From Granulicella sp. (lineage in GTDB: Bacteria; Acidobacteriota; Terriglobia; Terriglobales; Acidobacteriaceae): a stretch of 64,000 nucleotides of DNA. Below the pieces are notes generated by a model, which ran no database searches, was not told the DNA's origin, and saw nothing but the letters and a program-made list of their open reading frames with translations. Of this stretch, positions 26,622-34,443 are shown piece by piece. Position numbers and translations under genes: made by a program. The stretch is from assembly GCA_027450185.1 (NCBI GenBank), contig DAIDKF010000003.1, positions 1 to 64,000 on the forward strand, read 5' to 3'. Numbering within the stretch: the first letter of the stretch is position 1; the number at the start of each line of letters is the position of its first letter.

Positions 26622-26843
26622 CGCCCACGCGGCGTTCGAATGTAGTGTCTGGCGTCGGGCTCCCGTACAGGTGCAGCCGGCCCAGCAACGTGCACTATGA
26701 CAACCTGCGCTGCTGTTTTTGATTCCGCAATCATAATCTACTCCGTCGGCTGATGGCATCACCATGCAACAGGCCCGTAAGCGGAGCTGCTACAACGCAA
26801 CTTTCCAGTCCTCCCTATAGAATGCTCAGGGTGAACATCCTGC
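26622..26843. other. Intergenic region upstream of the cytochrome island
   Basis: I see no convincing gene here. The minus-strand ORFs at 26318-26734 and 26583-26765 look like chance reading frames. The stretch leads into the array of regulatory elements before the cytochrome operon. Confidence 0.5.
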
Positions 26844-26859
26844 TGTGATGCTCATCACA
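26844..26859. promoter_or_regulatory. CRP-type palindrome, distal site before the cytochrome island
   Basis: The sequence TGTGATGCTCATCACA is a perfect TGTGA-N6-TCACA palindrome. Its centre is 154 bases upstream of the second site at 26998 and about 268 bases before the decaheme cytochrome start. Confidence 0.75.
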
Positions 26860-26861
26860 TT

Positions 26862-26896
26862 GGACGATATACGCACAACTCCACCGTATATCGTCC
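26862..26896. repeat. Perfect 12-base inverted repeat between two CRP-type sites
   Basis: Arms GGACGATATACG and CGTATATCGTCC flank an 11-base spacer (CACAACTCCAC). It begins two bases after the distal CRP-type site. It is not a terminator, having no T-run and no gene directly upstream on the plus strand. It may be an operator for a second regulator or, if transcribed, a leader hairpin. Confidence 0.8.
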
Positions 26897-26997
26897 TAAG
26901 ATTCAGTCTTCTATATTTGTGTAAGATGTTTTTTATCAATGCTTTGATGCCATCATGCATGTCAACATAACAATTGCGTCATTTTTTATTTGCCTTT

Positions 26998-27013
26998 TGT
27001 GATGAAAGTCACA
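26998..27013. promoter_or_regulatory. CRP-type palindrome, proximal site before the cytochrome island
   Basis: The sequence TGTGATGAAAGTCACA is a perfect TGTGA-N6-TCACA palindrome centred about 114 bases before the decaheme cytochrome start. The upstream DNA is very AT-rich (ATTTTTTATTTGCC), as expected for a promoter area. Confidence 0.77.
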
Positions 27014-27119
27014 GGTGGTTCGAGGCGGCTGAACTATGGTTGCTCCTGTTGATGGGATGGCCGACTTCAAGCAGTAGATTGTGCAACAAAACTAACGCGC
27101 CAAACAGAGGTGTTACCGT

Positions 27120-28064
27120 ATGTGGCAATTGCCCCGCAAAATAACGATGTTCTTCCTTCTGGTTGCGGCGGTCGGAGTTCTGACCGCGTGCGGTGCCCGC
27201 GTGGCAACTGCACAGACGCAGCCCCAGACGCAAACCCTGAAACATTCGCCCACCGCAGCGCCAGCCGCTGCTGACAACGGGTACGTAGGCAACGATACCT
27301 GCGCAACCTGCCACCAGGACAAGGCCGATGCTATGGCCAACAATCCGCACTCCAAGCTGGCGCTCAAGCACGGGGGAACCGGAGCTACCTGCGAGAGCTG
27401 CCATGGACCAGGTCAGGCCCATGTGGACGGCGGTGGCGATGTTACCAAGATCGTCCGCTTCGAGAAACTGACGCCGCAGCAGATCGACAAGACCTGCCTG
27501 GGCTGCCACGCCAATACGCATCCAAACTTCCTGCGTTCGCCGCATGCCAAGGCAGACGTAAGCTGCCTGAGCTGCCACAGTATCCACAAATCAGTGCCCG
27601 ATACGAAGCTGCTGGTAGCCAAGCAGCCGACCCTCTGCTTCAAGTGTCACACTGACATCAAGCCGGCGTTCGATATGCCCTTCCACCATCGGGTAAATGA
27701 AGGCCTTCTGCAGTGCAGCGACTGCCACAATGTTCACGGCACGTTCCTGAATAACAACATCAAGAACACCGCCGATCAGAATGCGATCTGCACCAAGTGC
27801 CATATGGAGACGCGCGGACCCTTTGTGTACGAGCATCCTCCGGTCCGGGCTGAAGGTTGCCTGGCGTGCCATACACCCCACGGCTCGCAGAACGCTCGGC
27901 TGTTGAATGTGCCCAACATCAATACGTTGTGCAACCAGTGCCATAGCCCGGTGGGCGCGGATAACATCCACGGCCAGGGCCAGGGTTCTTCCGAGATCAC
28001 GCCCTGCACCGACTGCCACACCATGATCCACGGGTCCAATATCAATGCCGCTTTCATCCGGTAG
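27120..28064 (+). CDS. Decaheme c-type cytochrome, MtrA/DmsE/PioA family
   Basis: This cytochrome passes electrons through the periplasm to an outer-membrane barrel. Ten CXXCH haem sites are visible (CATCH, CESCH, CLGCH, CLSCH, CFKCH, CSDCH, CTKCH, CLACH, CNQCH, CTDCH). The CESCHGPGQAHV stretch and the C-terminal CHTMIHGSN are characteristic of MtrA/DmsE. The N-terminus has a hydrophobic segment ending in LTAC, so it may be a lipoprotein, although cleavage at ATAQ by signal peptidase I is also possible. The ATG follows CAGAGG. The next gene encodes the matching MtrB-like barrel. Two CRP-type palindromes lie upstream. Confidence 0.93.
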   Translation: MWQLPRKITMFFLLVAAVGVLTACGARVATAQTQPQTQTLKHSPTAAPAAADNGYVGNDTCATCHQDKADAMANNPHSKLALKHGGTGATCESCHGPGQAHVDGGGDVTKIVRFEKLTPQQIDKTCLGCHANTHPNFLRSPHAKADVSCLSCHSIHKSVPDTKLLVAKQPTLCFKCHTDIKPAFDMPFHHRVNEGLLQCSDCHNVHGTFLNNNIKNTADQNAICTKCHMETRGPFVYEHPPVRAEGCLACHTPHGSQNARLLNVPNINTLCNQCHSPVGADNIHGQGQGSSEITPCTDCHTMIHGSNINAAFIR

Positions 28065-28075
28065 TGAACCCGCAG

Positions 28076-28109
28076 GCCACGCCGTCCAGCCTGAATAGGA
28101 CGGCGTGGC
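28076..28109 (+). terminator. Strong hairpin between the decaheme and barrel genes
   Basis: A perfect 12-base stem GCCACGCCGTCC / GGACGGCGTGGC with a ten-base loop lies 11 bases after the stop. No T-run follows, so partial termination or mRNA stabilisation within the operon is more likely than full termination; it could set the cytochrome-to-barrel ratio. Confidence 0.55.
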
Positions 28110-28172
28110 TCAGATCCCGCACCGCAGGTACGCCCAGATGGATGGGTGCAACGCCAGCAAAGAGTACTTCAA

Positions 28173-30785
28173 ATGAGGCTTGAGATGACAACGATGGATC
28201 GGATTTCCCGGTTACCCAAGGAACGCCCCACCCGCACCAGAGCTCAACGGGTTGCAGGGGGCATGGTAGCCGCCGTGCTACTACTAATGACAGGAATCGC
28301 AGTTGCCCAGGGCCCAACCCTGACATCGGGCGGCTCCACTAACACGCTGCAGACAACCCCCGTGGTCCAGAACGGATATGTGGTCCACCAGGCCGTCGAT
28401 CTGGGTGGCCATGTCGCCGGAATCTTCGGCAGCAAGGACATGTACGATACGCTGGTCAACATCCAGTCCGGACCCCGCGTCCTCGGTGAGACCTTTACGC
28501 TGCGGGCGGTTCCGGGCAGCAAGCATCCGCTGTTCGACACCTTGACGGCCTTTAGTTCCGGCTTCGGTGGCGACCCGAACAACTTTGCCAAGATGGACTT
28601 CTCCAAGGGCAAGATCTATGAGTTCTCGGGCATGTTCCGGCGCGACCGCCAGTACTTCGACTACGATCTGCTGGGCAACGCGCTGATCCCGGGTGGGCAG
28701 TCGATTCCCATCGGGCCGGGCGGCTCGCTGGGCTCCTACGCATGGCCGCAAATGAACGAAACGCCTTTCAAGTTCAACACTGTGCGCCGGATGACCGACA
28801 CCAACCTGACGATCTTCCCGATCTCCAAGGTGACCTTCCGCGTAGCCTATTCGCAGAACATCTTTCAGGGACCGACGTTGAGCCCCGGAGGCTATGGGCC
28901 GGGTGTCTTCGGCATGCTCACGCAGGAGAACATGCGCAACAGTAACGATGATTTCATCGGCGCCGTTGACTGGAAGCCCTGGCAGCAGACCAAGTTCACC
29001 TTTGAGGAAGAGGTTAACCACTACAAGGAAGACTCCTATTACACACTCGCCCCGGGCACGCTGAATGTGCAGGAGCCCGACGGCATGCCGGTCTCTCTGG
29101 GAGGCTATAACAGCACCTCGCCCTATGCTGCCAGCAACTGCAGCTCCAGCATCGCCACCCCCGGCGTCATTCTCACCTCGGCCTCCGGAACGAGCGGCCT
29201 ACCCGTAGTGGATCCGGCCTGCGCTGTGAATGCAAGCTACCTCCGCTCGCAGCCTACGCGCATCCTCTACCCGACGGAGATCTTCCGCTTCCAAAGCTCC
29301 AGCATCAAGAACATCGCAGTGAATGGCAGCTTTCACTATACGGAGGCGAGATCCAATCTGCCCAACTACTACGAACGCTGGACTGGGATTGACGGAGCCG
29401 TTCGTTCCGAGACGTTTACAGGCTATGCTTCTGCCAAGCGGCATGATGTAGGCGCCGAGTACGGCATGACCTGGCAGGCACTCAAGAAGTTGAGCTTCTC
29501 CGACCAGGTCTACTTCTCCAACGTCCACGAGCCAGGCAGCACCGATGTTACCGGCGTCAGCTACAGCACGCCAACGACGGCAGGTAGCGAGACCATCAAC
29601 TACGCCGGTACGCTGACGGCCGGAACGGCCACCATCGAGGGCAACAGCAATGGTGTCCTCTCCTACGGCTACTTTGGCCAGAAGATCCTGACCAACAACC
29701 TGACAGCGACCTGGGACGCTTCGTCTCGCGCCACCATCTCGCTCACCTACCGCTACGGAACCGACACTATTGTTCAGGGCGCCGCCGTATCGACGAGCCC
29801 CGCCAATAGCAACTGGACGATCTTTGAAAATGGCGGCATCCTCAACGTCGCGCTGCGTCCCACCTCGCACTGGGATGTCAATGGAACCGTCGAGGCGATC
29901 TACGACAATAACGTGCTCACCCCGCTCGATCCACGCCAGACGCAGCACTACAGGTTCCACACCCTGTATCGGCCAAGGCCGTGGGCGTCAGCGTCCCTTG
30001 CCTACAATGACCTGGAACGGCACGACAACACCAACAACTCCGGCGACTGGTCCAAACAGTCCGGTGGCGTCTATATCGGCCCCGGCCTACCGCCGACCGC
30101 CGCGGGCAGCGCGGCAGGTCCGCTCGATCACGTCGACCACAGCCGGGTGTTGAGCATGGGCCTTGTACTGGCGCCGAGCGAGCGCTACGGGCTTGACATC
30201 AACTACGCCTACTCGGATGTGTATACGTCAACCAACGTCTGCTACGATGCCGCATCCTCCACTACACTGCCCGGTGCAGCTACGGCCAGCGGAACGGCTT
30301 GCCCTGGAGCTACCGTCCGTGGAGCGTCCTACTATGAGTTTGGGCCGACCAAGGACTTCATGGATGCACCCACGCAGTATGCCTCCGTTGGTCTGCTGCT
30401 GTCCCCGGTCAACTCGGTCCATGGTGGTCTGGGATATCGCATCAGCGCCGTCAGCGGAAATCAGATGTTCAACAACGCACAGGCGGTCAACGGTTCCTTG
30501 CAGTCGGCCTATCAATCGCCCTACGTCAACCTTGCCTGGACGGTTCATCCGGGATGGATCTGGAAGGCGGAGTACGACTACTACGGATACGGTGAGGGCG
30601 GTCCTTCCGGCACACCTTACTGTAGCGTCAACAACCCCACCCTCTCCACTCCGGCAACCGTGGTTCCATGCAACTCTACTACGCTCACGGGCCCAACCGG
30701 CCTTACCGAACCCTCGTCCGGCCTGAGCGCTCCACGGAACTTCCACGCCAACCTTCTTACCATCTCCATGCACTATGAGTTCTAG
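28173..30785 (+). CDS. Outer-membrane beta-barrel, MtrB/PioB family
   Basis: This is the barrel that sheathes the decaheme cytochrome in MtrAB-type conduits. After a signal peptide (VAAVLLLMTGIAVAQG) the protein is rich in alternating polar and hydrophobic strands and ends in ISMHYEF, with a C-terminal aromatic as in outer-membrane barrels. Segments such as YEFSGMFRRDRQYFDYDLLG and FRVAYSQNIFQGP fit the MtrB/PioB family. I see no N-terminal CXXC pair as reported for Shewanella MtrB. The start at 28173 is chosen over the GTG at 28146; 28185 is also possible. The family call rests on context and barrel features. Confidence 0.82.
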   Translation: MRLEMTTMDRISRLPKERPTRTRAQRVAGGMVAAVLLLMTGIAVAQGPTLTSGGSTNTLQTTPVVQNGYVVHQAVDLGGHVAGIFGSKDMYDTLVNIQSGPRVLGETFTLRAVPGSKHPLFDTLTAFSSGFGGDPNNFAKMDFSKGKIYEFSGMFRRDRQYFDYDLLGNALIPGGQSIPIGPGGSLGSYAWPQMNETPFKFNTVRRMTDTNLTIFPISKVTFRVAYSQNIFQGPTLSPGGYGPGVFGMLTQENMRNSNDDFIGAVDWKPWQQTKFTFEEEVNHYKEDSYYTLAPGTLNVQEPDGMPVSLGGYNSTSPYAASNCSSSIATPGVILTSASGTSGLPVVDPACAVNASYLRSQPTRILYPTEIFRFQSSSIKNIAVNGSFHYTEARSNLPNYYERWTGIDGAVRSETFTGYASAKRHDVGAEYGMTWQALKKLSFSDQVYFSNVHEPGSTDVTGVSYSTPTTAGSETINYAGTLTAGTATIEGNSNGVLSYGYFGQKILTNNLTATWDASSRATISLTYRYGTDTIVQGAAVSTSPANSNWTIFENGGILNVALRPTSHWDVNGTVEAIYDNNVLTPLDPRQTQHYRFHTLYRPRPWASASLAYNDLERHDNTNNSGDWSKQSGGVYIGPGLPPTAAGSAAGPLDHVDHSRVLSMGLVLAPSERYGLDINYAYSDVYTSTNVCYDAASSTTLPGAATASGTACPGATVRGASYYEFGPTKDFMDAPTQYASVGLLLSPVNSVHGGLGYRISAVSGNQMFNNAQAVNGSLQSAYQSPYVNLAWTVHPGWIWKAEYDYYGYGEGGPSGTPYCSVNNPTLSTPATVVPCNSTTLTGPTGLTEPSSGLSAPRNFHANLLTISMHYEF

Positions 30786-30828
30786 ATCAACTCTGGACAA
30801 TAGCTGCATGCAGGCTAGGAGATTGACT

Positions 30829-31149
30829 ATGAAGATAAACCTGGGACTTGGATTGGTCGCTGCCATGGCAGCGACCAATCTCCCTGCTGTCGCCCAGAAC
30901 TCGGGCGCGGCGACCTATAACGCCAAGTGTCAGATGTGCCACGCGGCGGATGGTTCGGGCAGCGCTCCTGCCGGAAAGGCGATGAAGGCTCCGTCTTTTC
31001 TGTCCCCGGCTGCTGTAAAAGAGCCAACCGCAAATCTGATTGCGATTACCTCCACTGGCAAAGGCAAGATGCCCGCTTACTCGGGAAAGCTTACCGATGC
31101 CCAGATCAAGGATGTGGTCGCGTACATCCGCACGCTACAGAAGAAATAG
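30829..31149 (+). CDS. Periplasmic monoheme cytochrome c (first of three)
   Basis: This small class I-like cytochrome starts at the ATG after AGGAGA, with signal peptide GLVAAMAATNLPAVAQ. It has one haem site, CQMCH, and a likely Met ligand in GKMPAYSGKLTD. The C-terminal helix DVVAYIRTLQKK is the usual class I end helix. It follows the barrel gene after 43 bases and precedes two paralogs. Such proteins shuttle electrons between inner-membrane and outer-membrane complexes, so a link between the quinol-side cytochromes and the decaheme protein is inferred. Confidence 0.9.
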   Translation: MKINLGLGLVAAMAATNLPAVAQNSGAATYNAKCQMCHAADGSGSAPAGKAMKAPSFLSPAAVKEPTANLIAITSTGKGKMPAYSGKLTDAQIKDVVAYIRTLQKK

Positions 31150-31159
31150 GAGCATCACA

Positions 31160-31468
31160 GTGAAAGTTAATTTTGTTACGATTGCAGCCTCGCTTCTCGC
31201 TGTTTCCATGGCAATGCCGGTGCTTGCCCAATCATCGGGAGCCACCATCTACAAGGGTAAGTGTCAGATGTGCCATATGGCAGACGGTACCGGGAACAAG
31301 GCGATGAAAGTACCTGCTTTCAGCGCCGCTGCCCCCGAGGCAAAACTGATTGCTGCCGTCAAAAACGGCATCAGTACGGGCCCTGTCAAGATGCCAGCCT
31401 ACGCTGGCAAGCTGACCGATGCTGACATCACTTCGGTTGTTGCTTACATCAAGACACTCAAAAAGTAG
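31160..31468 (+). CDS. Periplasmic monoheme cytochrome c (second of three)
   Basis: The start is a GTG at 31160 after AGGAG, ten bases past the previous stop; the longer ORF of the track runs into the upstream gene. Signal peptide ASLLAVSMAMPVLAQ is followed by haem site CQMCH, likely Met ligand in VKMPAYAGKLTDAD and C-terminal helix SVVAYIKTLKK. It is clearly paralogous to the genes on both sides but lacks a few residues in the central loop and carries the insertion NGISTGPVKM. It ends at a hairpin. It is a candidate electron shuttle with a slightly different potential or partner. Confidence 0.9.
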   Translation: MKVNFVTIAASLLAVSMAMPVLAQSSGATIYKGKCQMCHMADGTGNKAMKVPAFSAAAPEAKLIAAVKNGISTGPVKMPAYAGKLTDADITSVVAYIKTLKK

Positions 31469-31479
31469 CGGACGTCGCG

Positions 31480-31511
31480 CTGCGTGATCTTCCTCTCCGA
31501 GGATCACGCAG
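31480..31511 (+). terminator. Hairpin after the second monoheme cytochrome
   Basis: A perfect ten-base stem CTGCGTGATC / GATCACGCAG with a 12-base loop lies 12 bases after the stop. It is followed by TGCGTAAAATT, with no T-run, so it may only attenuate transcription before the third cytochrome. Confidence 0.5.
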
Positions 31512-31616
31512 TGCGTAAAATTCTAGATGATTGTATCCGGTACTATGGAACGAAAGTTGGATGCGACAGCCTGCATCTCGCGAGTCGTTCAACCTCACAA
31601 TTAGACAGGAGCAATC

Positions 31617-31934
31617 ATGAAACTCATTCTTTCCGCCGCAGCCGCCTCCCTTCTCGCCGTCTCGTTTGTTGCCCCAGCAGTTGCGCAGAGTGCAGGTGCG
31701 GCCACCTACAAGGCAAAGTGTCAGATGTGCCATGGTGCTGATGGCCAGCCCACGATGCCTGGAAAATCGATGAAGGCGATGCCCTTCAAGTCCCCGGAAC
31801 TGATCAGTGCCTCCAATGCAACGCTGATCGCCTCGGTCACCAACGGCAAAGGCAAGATGCCGGCCTACGCAGGCAAACTCAGTGCTGGAGAGATCAAGGA
31901 TGTAGTAGCGTACATCCGCACGCTGCAGAAGTAA
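31617..31934 (+). CDS. Periplasmic monoheme cytochrome c (third of three)
   Basis: Signal peptide AAAASLLAVSFVAPAVAQ is followed by haem site CQMCH, likely Met ligand in GKMPAYAGKLSAGE and C-terminal helix DVVAYIRTLQK. The ATG follows AGGAGC. It resembles the first copy more than the second in its GKGKMPAY loop. A 148-base gap with a hairpin separates it from the second copy, so it may be transcribed at a different level. Function as for the other two: periplasmic electron carrier within the cytochrome island. Confidence 0.9.
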   Translation: MKLILSAAAASLLAVSFVAPAVAQSAGAATYKAKCQMCHGADGQPTMPGKSMKAMPFKSPELISASNATLIASVTNGKGKMPAYAGKLSAGEIKDVVAYIRTLQK

Positions 31935-32263
31935 CGATGTGAAAGAGGCAGGTCATGTATCCGTCAGGTAAATACCGGAGAGACTGGGTCAAGCCCCTTC
32001 TCTTCAGCAGGTTGAAGCCAGCGAGATTGTCACAGCCAGAAAAGCATCCAGCTTCCACGATTCCGCCGATTCTTCTCCCCGCAAATTACCTGATGGGTCA
32101 GACCCCACCTTCTCAGCACCGCCATCTTCAAGACACAAACAATTGCTGGCACGAGCTTTTCTGCCTGCGATCTATCTTCGACCGCCTCAGTAATATTCCT
32201 ATCCAGGTTGCCGGGTTTCTGCTGCGCTGCGACGAGCAGGGCTCAAGAGATCCGGCAACAGCG
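31935..32263 (+). other. Leader region before the 11-haem cytochrome
   Basis: The 103 codons of the track ORF before the ATG at 32264 look unlike the mature protein: no signal peptide, no haem site, many Pro, Ser and Arg residues. The signal peptide begins at 32264, so I treat this as a leader. No other gene is visible in it. Confidence 0.5.
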
Positions 32264-33439
32264 ATGGGGCCCTCTTTATGGGCATGGCACACAGCGGCAT
32301 GCGCCGTGCTGTTTCTACTCGCGGTCCCGTCAGTCTTGCATGCACAAACCGACTGTCTCTCCTGCCACGGCGACGTCACTATGCAGGACGCATCCGGTAA
32401 CAATGTGGGTGTTGATGCCCCAACGTTTCATTCCAGCGTGCATGGCAGCCTGGAGTGTAGCGCCTGCCACACATCCATCACGGCTTACCCGCATCCAGAC
32501 CATCCGCAAGCTGTGAAATGTGCCTCCTGCCATGCAGATGAGGCAGCAGCGGTTGTGGGCAGCGTGCATGAAAACGCGTCGGATCATCCTTGCACCAGTT
32601 GTCATGGAAGCGCGCACGCTATCCTGCCCAAGGACAACCCTAGGTCCGCGGTCTACCCCCTGAACATTCCTGCTACCTGCGGCAAGTGCCATGGCGATGC
32701 AGCGATGGCGAAGAAGAATCATCTGGCCAATGTCTACCCGACGTACATGGATTCCATCCATGGATACGCCGTGAGCAAAGAAGGATTGTTGGTCGCCGCT
32801 AATTGCGAGAGTTGCCACGGATCGCACCACATCCTCAGCCATACCAGCCCGCAGAGTCCCACCTACAAGACCAATATTCCAGACACCTGCGGAAAATGTC
32901 ATGCAGGAATCCAGGCGAAATACATGGCGGGCATCCATGGCAAGGCTCTTGCCAGCGGAAACCTGAAGGCTCCAGCATGCACCAACTGTCACACCGCGCA
33001 TGCCATTGCGCAGCCGTCGATGGCGCTGTCCACGCCGATGTGCGGCTCCTGCCATAAGGCCCAGCTATCCACCTATCGTGACACGTTTCACTCCCAGGTA
33101 AGTGATCTGGGCAGCTACGTCGAGGTGGCACGTTGCTCCGATTGTCATGGGGAGCACGATATTCTGCCAGCGTCCGATCCTCGCTCGCCGGTCAACCCTG
33201 CCAACCTCGTCAAGACCTGCGGCAGGTGCCACCAGAATGCCAACGCCGGCTTTGTGAAGTATGAGCCGCACGCGAACCCCCACAACCGCCGCTCGTCTCC
33301 GGTGCTCTACTACATTCGGCTCTTCATGGTGCTGCTGATCAGCGGTGTGATGACGTTCTTCCTGCTCCACACCTTACTGTGGCTGATCCGCTCTCTGGTG
33401 GAGAAGACCAACGGTGGATTTGCCAAAGGAGGGAAATGA
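32264..33439 (+). CDS. Membrane-anchored 11-haem c-type cytochrome
   Basis: After signal peptide CAVLFLLAVPSVLHAQ the mature protein has eleven CXXCH sites (CLSCH, CSACH, CASCH, CTSCH, CGKCH, CESCH, CGKCH, CTNCH, CGSCH, CSDCH, CGRCH). One C-terminal membrane helix follows (IRLFMVLLISGVMTFFLLHTL), so it faces the periplasm anchored in the inner membrane. The start at 32264 gives the signal peptide directly. Its stop overlaps the next gene, a b-type cytochrome, in ATGATG. A multihaem c domain paired with a dihaem b domain resembles Geobacter CbcL, where both are fused; quinol oxidation feeding the periplasm is inferred. Confidence 0.88.
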   Translation: MGPSLWAWHTAACAVLFLLAVPSVLHAQTDCLSCHGDVTMQDASGNNVGVDAPTFHSSVHGSLECSACHTSITAYPHPDHPQAVKCASCHADEAAAVVGSVHENASDHPCTSCHGSAHAILPKDNPRSAVYPLNIPATCGKCHGDAAMAKKNHLANVYPTYMDSIHGYAVSKEGLLVAANCESCHGSHHILSHTSPQSPTYKTNIPDTCGKCHAGIQAKYMAGIHGKALASGNLKAPACTNCHTAHAIAQPSMALSTPMCGSCHKAQLSTYRDTFHSQVSDLGSYVEVARCSDCHGEHDILPASDPRSPVNPANLVKTCGRCHQNANAGFVKYEPHANPHNRRSSPVLYYIRLFMVLLISGVMTFFLLHTLLWLIRSLVEKTNGGFAKGGK

Positions 33440-34338
33440 TGGCTGACCAGACAAAAACCGTAACGGGAAGCTCGGCGTCTCATCAGGCAGTCGCAGGAGA
33501 ACCTTACGTTCAAGGTTCGGGTGGCGAGCGTTACTTCTTCCGTTTCACGTTGATGCAGCGATATATGCATGCGATCATGTTCACCACGTTTCTAGGCCTG
33601 GCGGCGACAGGGCTGACGATACGCTTCAGCACCAATGCGTGGGCCCAGCATTTCGCATTTGCTATTGGTGGATTCGGAGCCATCCTTTTCATTCATAAGC
33701 TCTGCGCCGTTACTCTCACATTGGAGTTCCTCTACCACGTGAAGGATATTGCGGTTCGTATCCTGTTTCGAAAGGAAAAGGGCCTGCTGTGGGGGCCGAG
33801 TTCCATGGTGCCCAACCTGCAGGATCTCAAGGACATTATCGGAAACTTCCGTTGGTTCTTCGGCTTAGGTCCGAAGCCGGAGATTGGACGCTACGCTTAC
33901 TGGGAAAAGTTCGACTACTGGGCAGTTTTCTGGGGAATGATCATCATCGGATTCTCCGGCTATGTCATGTGGTTTGGACCCTTCTTCGGCCGGTTCCTTC
34001 CGGGCTGGGCATTGAACGCTGTGCAGATCGTCCATGGTGAAGAAGCCCTTCTTGCCATCACCTTTATCTTTTCAATTCACTTCGTGAATTCACACCTGCG
34101 TCCAGACAATTTCCCTATGGATACAACGATCTTCACAGGTGTCATGACTGAAGATGAGTTCAAGGAACGGCACGGCCACGAATATAACAAGCTCGCAACT
34201 GAGGGCAAGCTGGACGAGAAGCTTACAACCAGGCCGCCTACGTGGCTCGTGAACTTCAGCAGATTGGTAGGGTTTACGGCCGTCTTCATTGGGCTCGTCC
34301 TACTTGTACTAACAGTCAGTGCTTATTTTCGAGAATAA
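33439..34338 (+). CDS. Dihaem b-type cytochrome subunit (FdnI/CbcL b-domain-like)
   Basis: This integral membrane protein of 300 residues has about four to five helices and His residues in membrane positions that could bind two haems b: QRYMHAIMF, FIHKLCAV, FLYHVKDIA, IVHGEEALL and FSIHFVNSH. It fits the cytochrome b561 / formate-dehydrogenase-gamma type that oxidises or reduces quinones. The ATG at 33439 with AAGGAGGG five bases upstream is preferred to the one at 33436. Overlap with the 11-haem cytochrome gene implies a two-subunit complex. The C-terminus ends in a last membrane helix (FTAVFIGLVLLVLTVSAYF). Confidence 0.87.
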   Translation: MADQTKTVTGSSASHQAVAGEPYVQGSGGERYFFRFTLMQRYMHAIMFTTFLGLAATGLTIRFSTNAWAQHFAFAIGGFGAILFIHKLCAVTLTLEFLYHVKDIAVRILFRKEKGLLWGPSSMVPNLQDLKDIIGNFRWFFGLGPKPEIGRYAYWEKFDYWAVFWGMIIIGFSGYVMWFGPFFGRFLPGWALNAVQIVHGEEALLAITFIFSIHFVNSHLRPDNFPMDTTIFTGVMTEDEFKERHGHEYNKLATEGKLDEKLTTRPPTWLVNFSRLVGFTAVFIGLVLLVLTVSAYFRE

Positions 34339-34443
34339 ACAAAACACGTGCGAGGTATGGCAGCATCTTAGTAGGATGGTTGTCAGTCGCACGCCGCAAA
34401 CATCTGTAATCAGGAACGAAAATCCCGCAACGAGGCGTCCTTA

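Noticed and set aside
26318-26734. 138-residue minus-strand ORF before the Crp/Fnr gene
   Set aside because: No ribosome site, odd composition, and it covers a CRP-type site and the small membrane ORF.
34080-34100. TTCACTTCGTGAATTCACACC palindrome-like sequence
   Set aside because: It lies inside the b-type cytochrome coding region and lacks the N6 spacing of the CRP-type sites.
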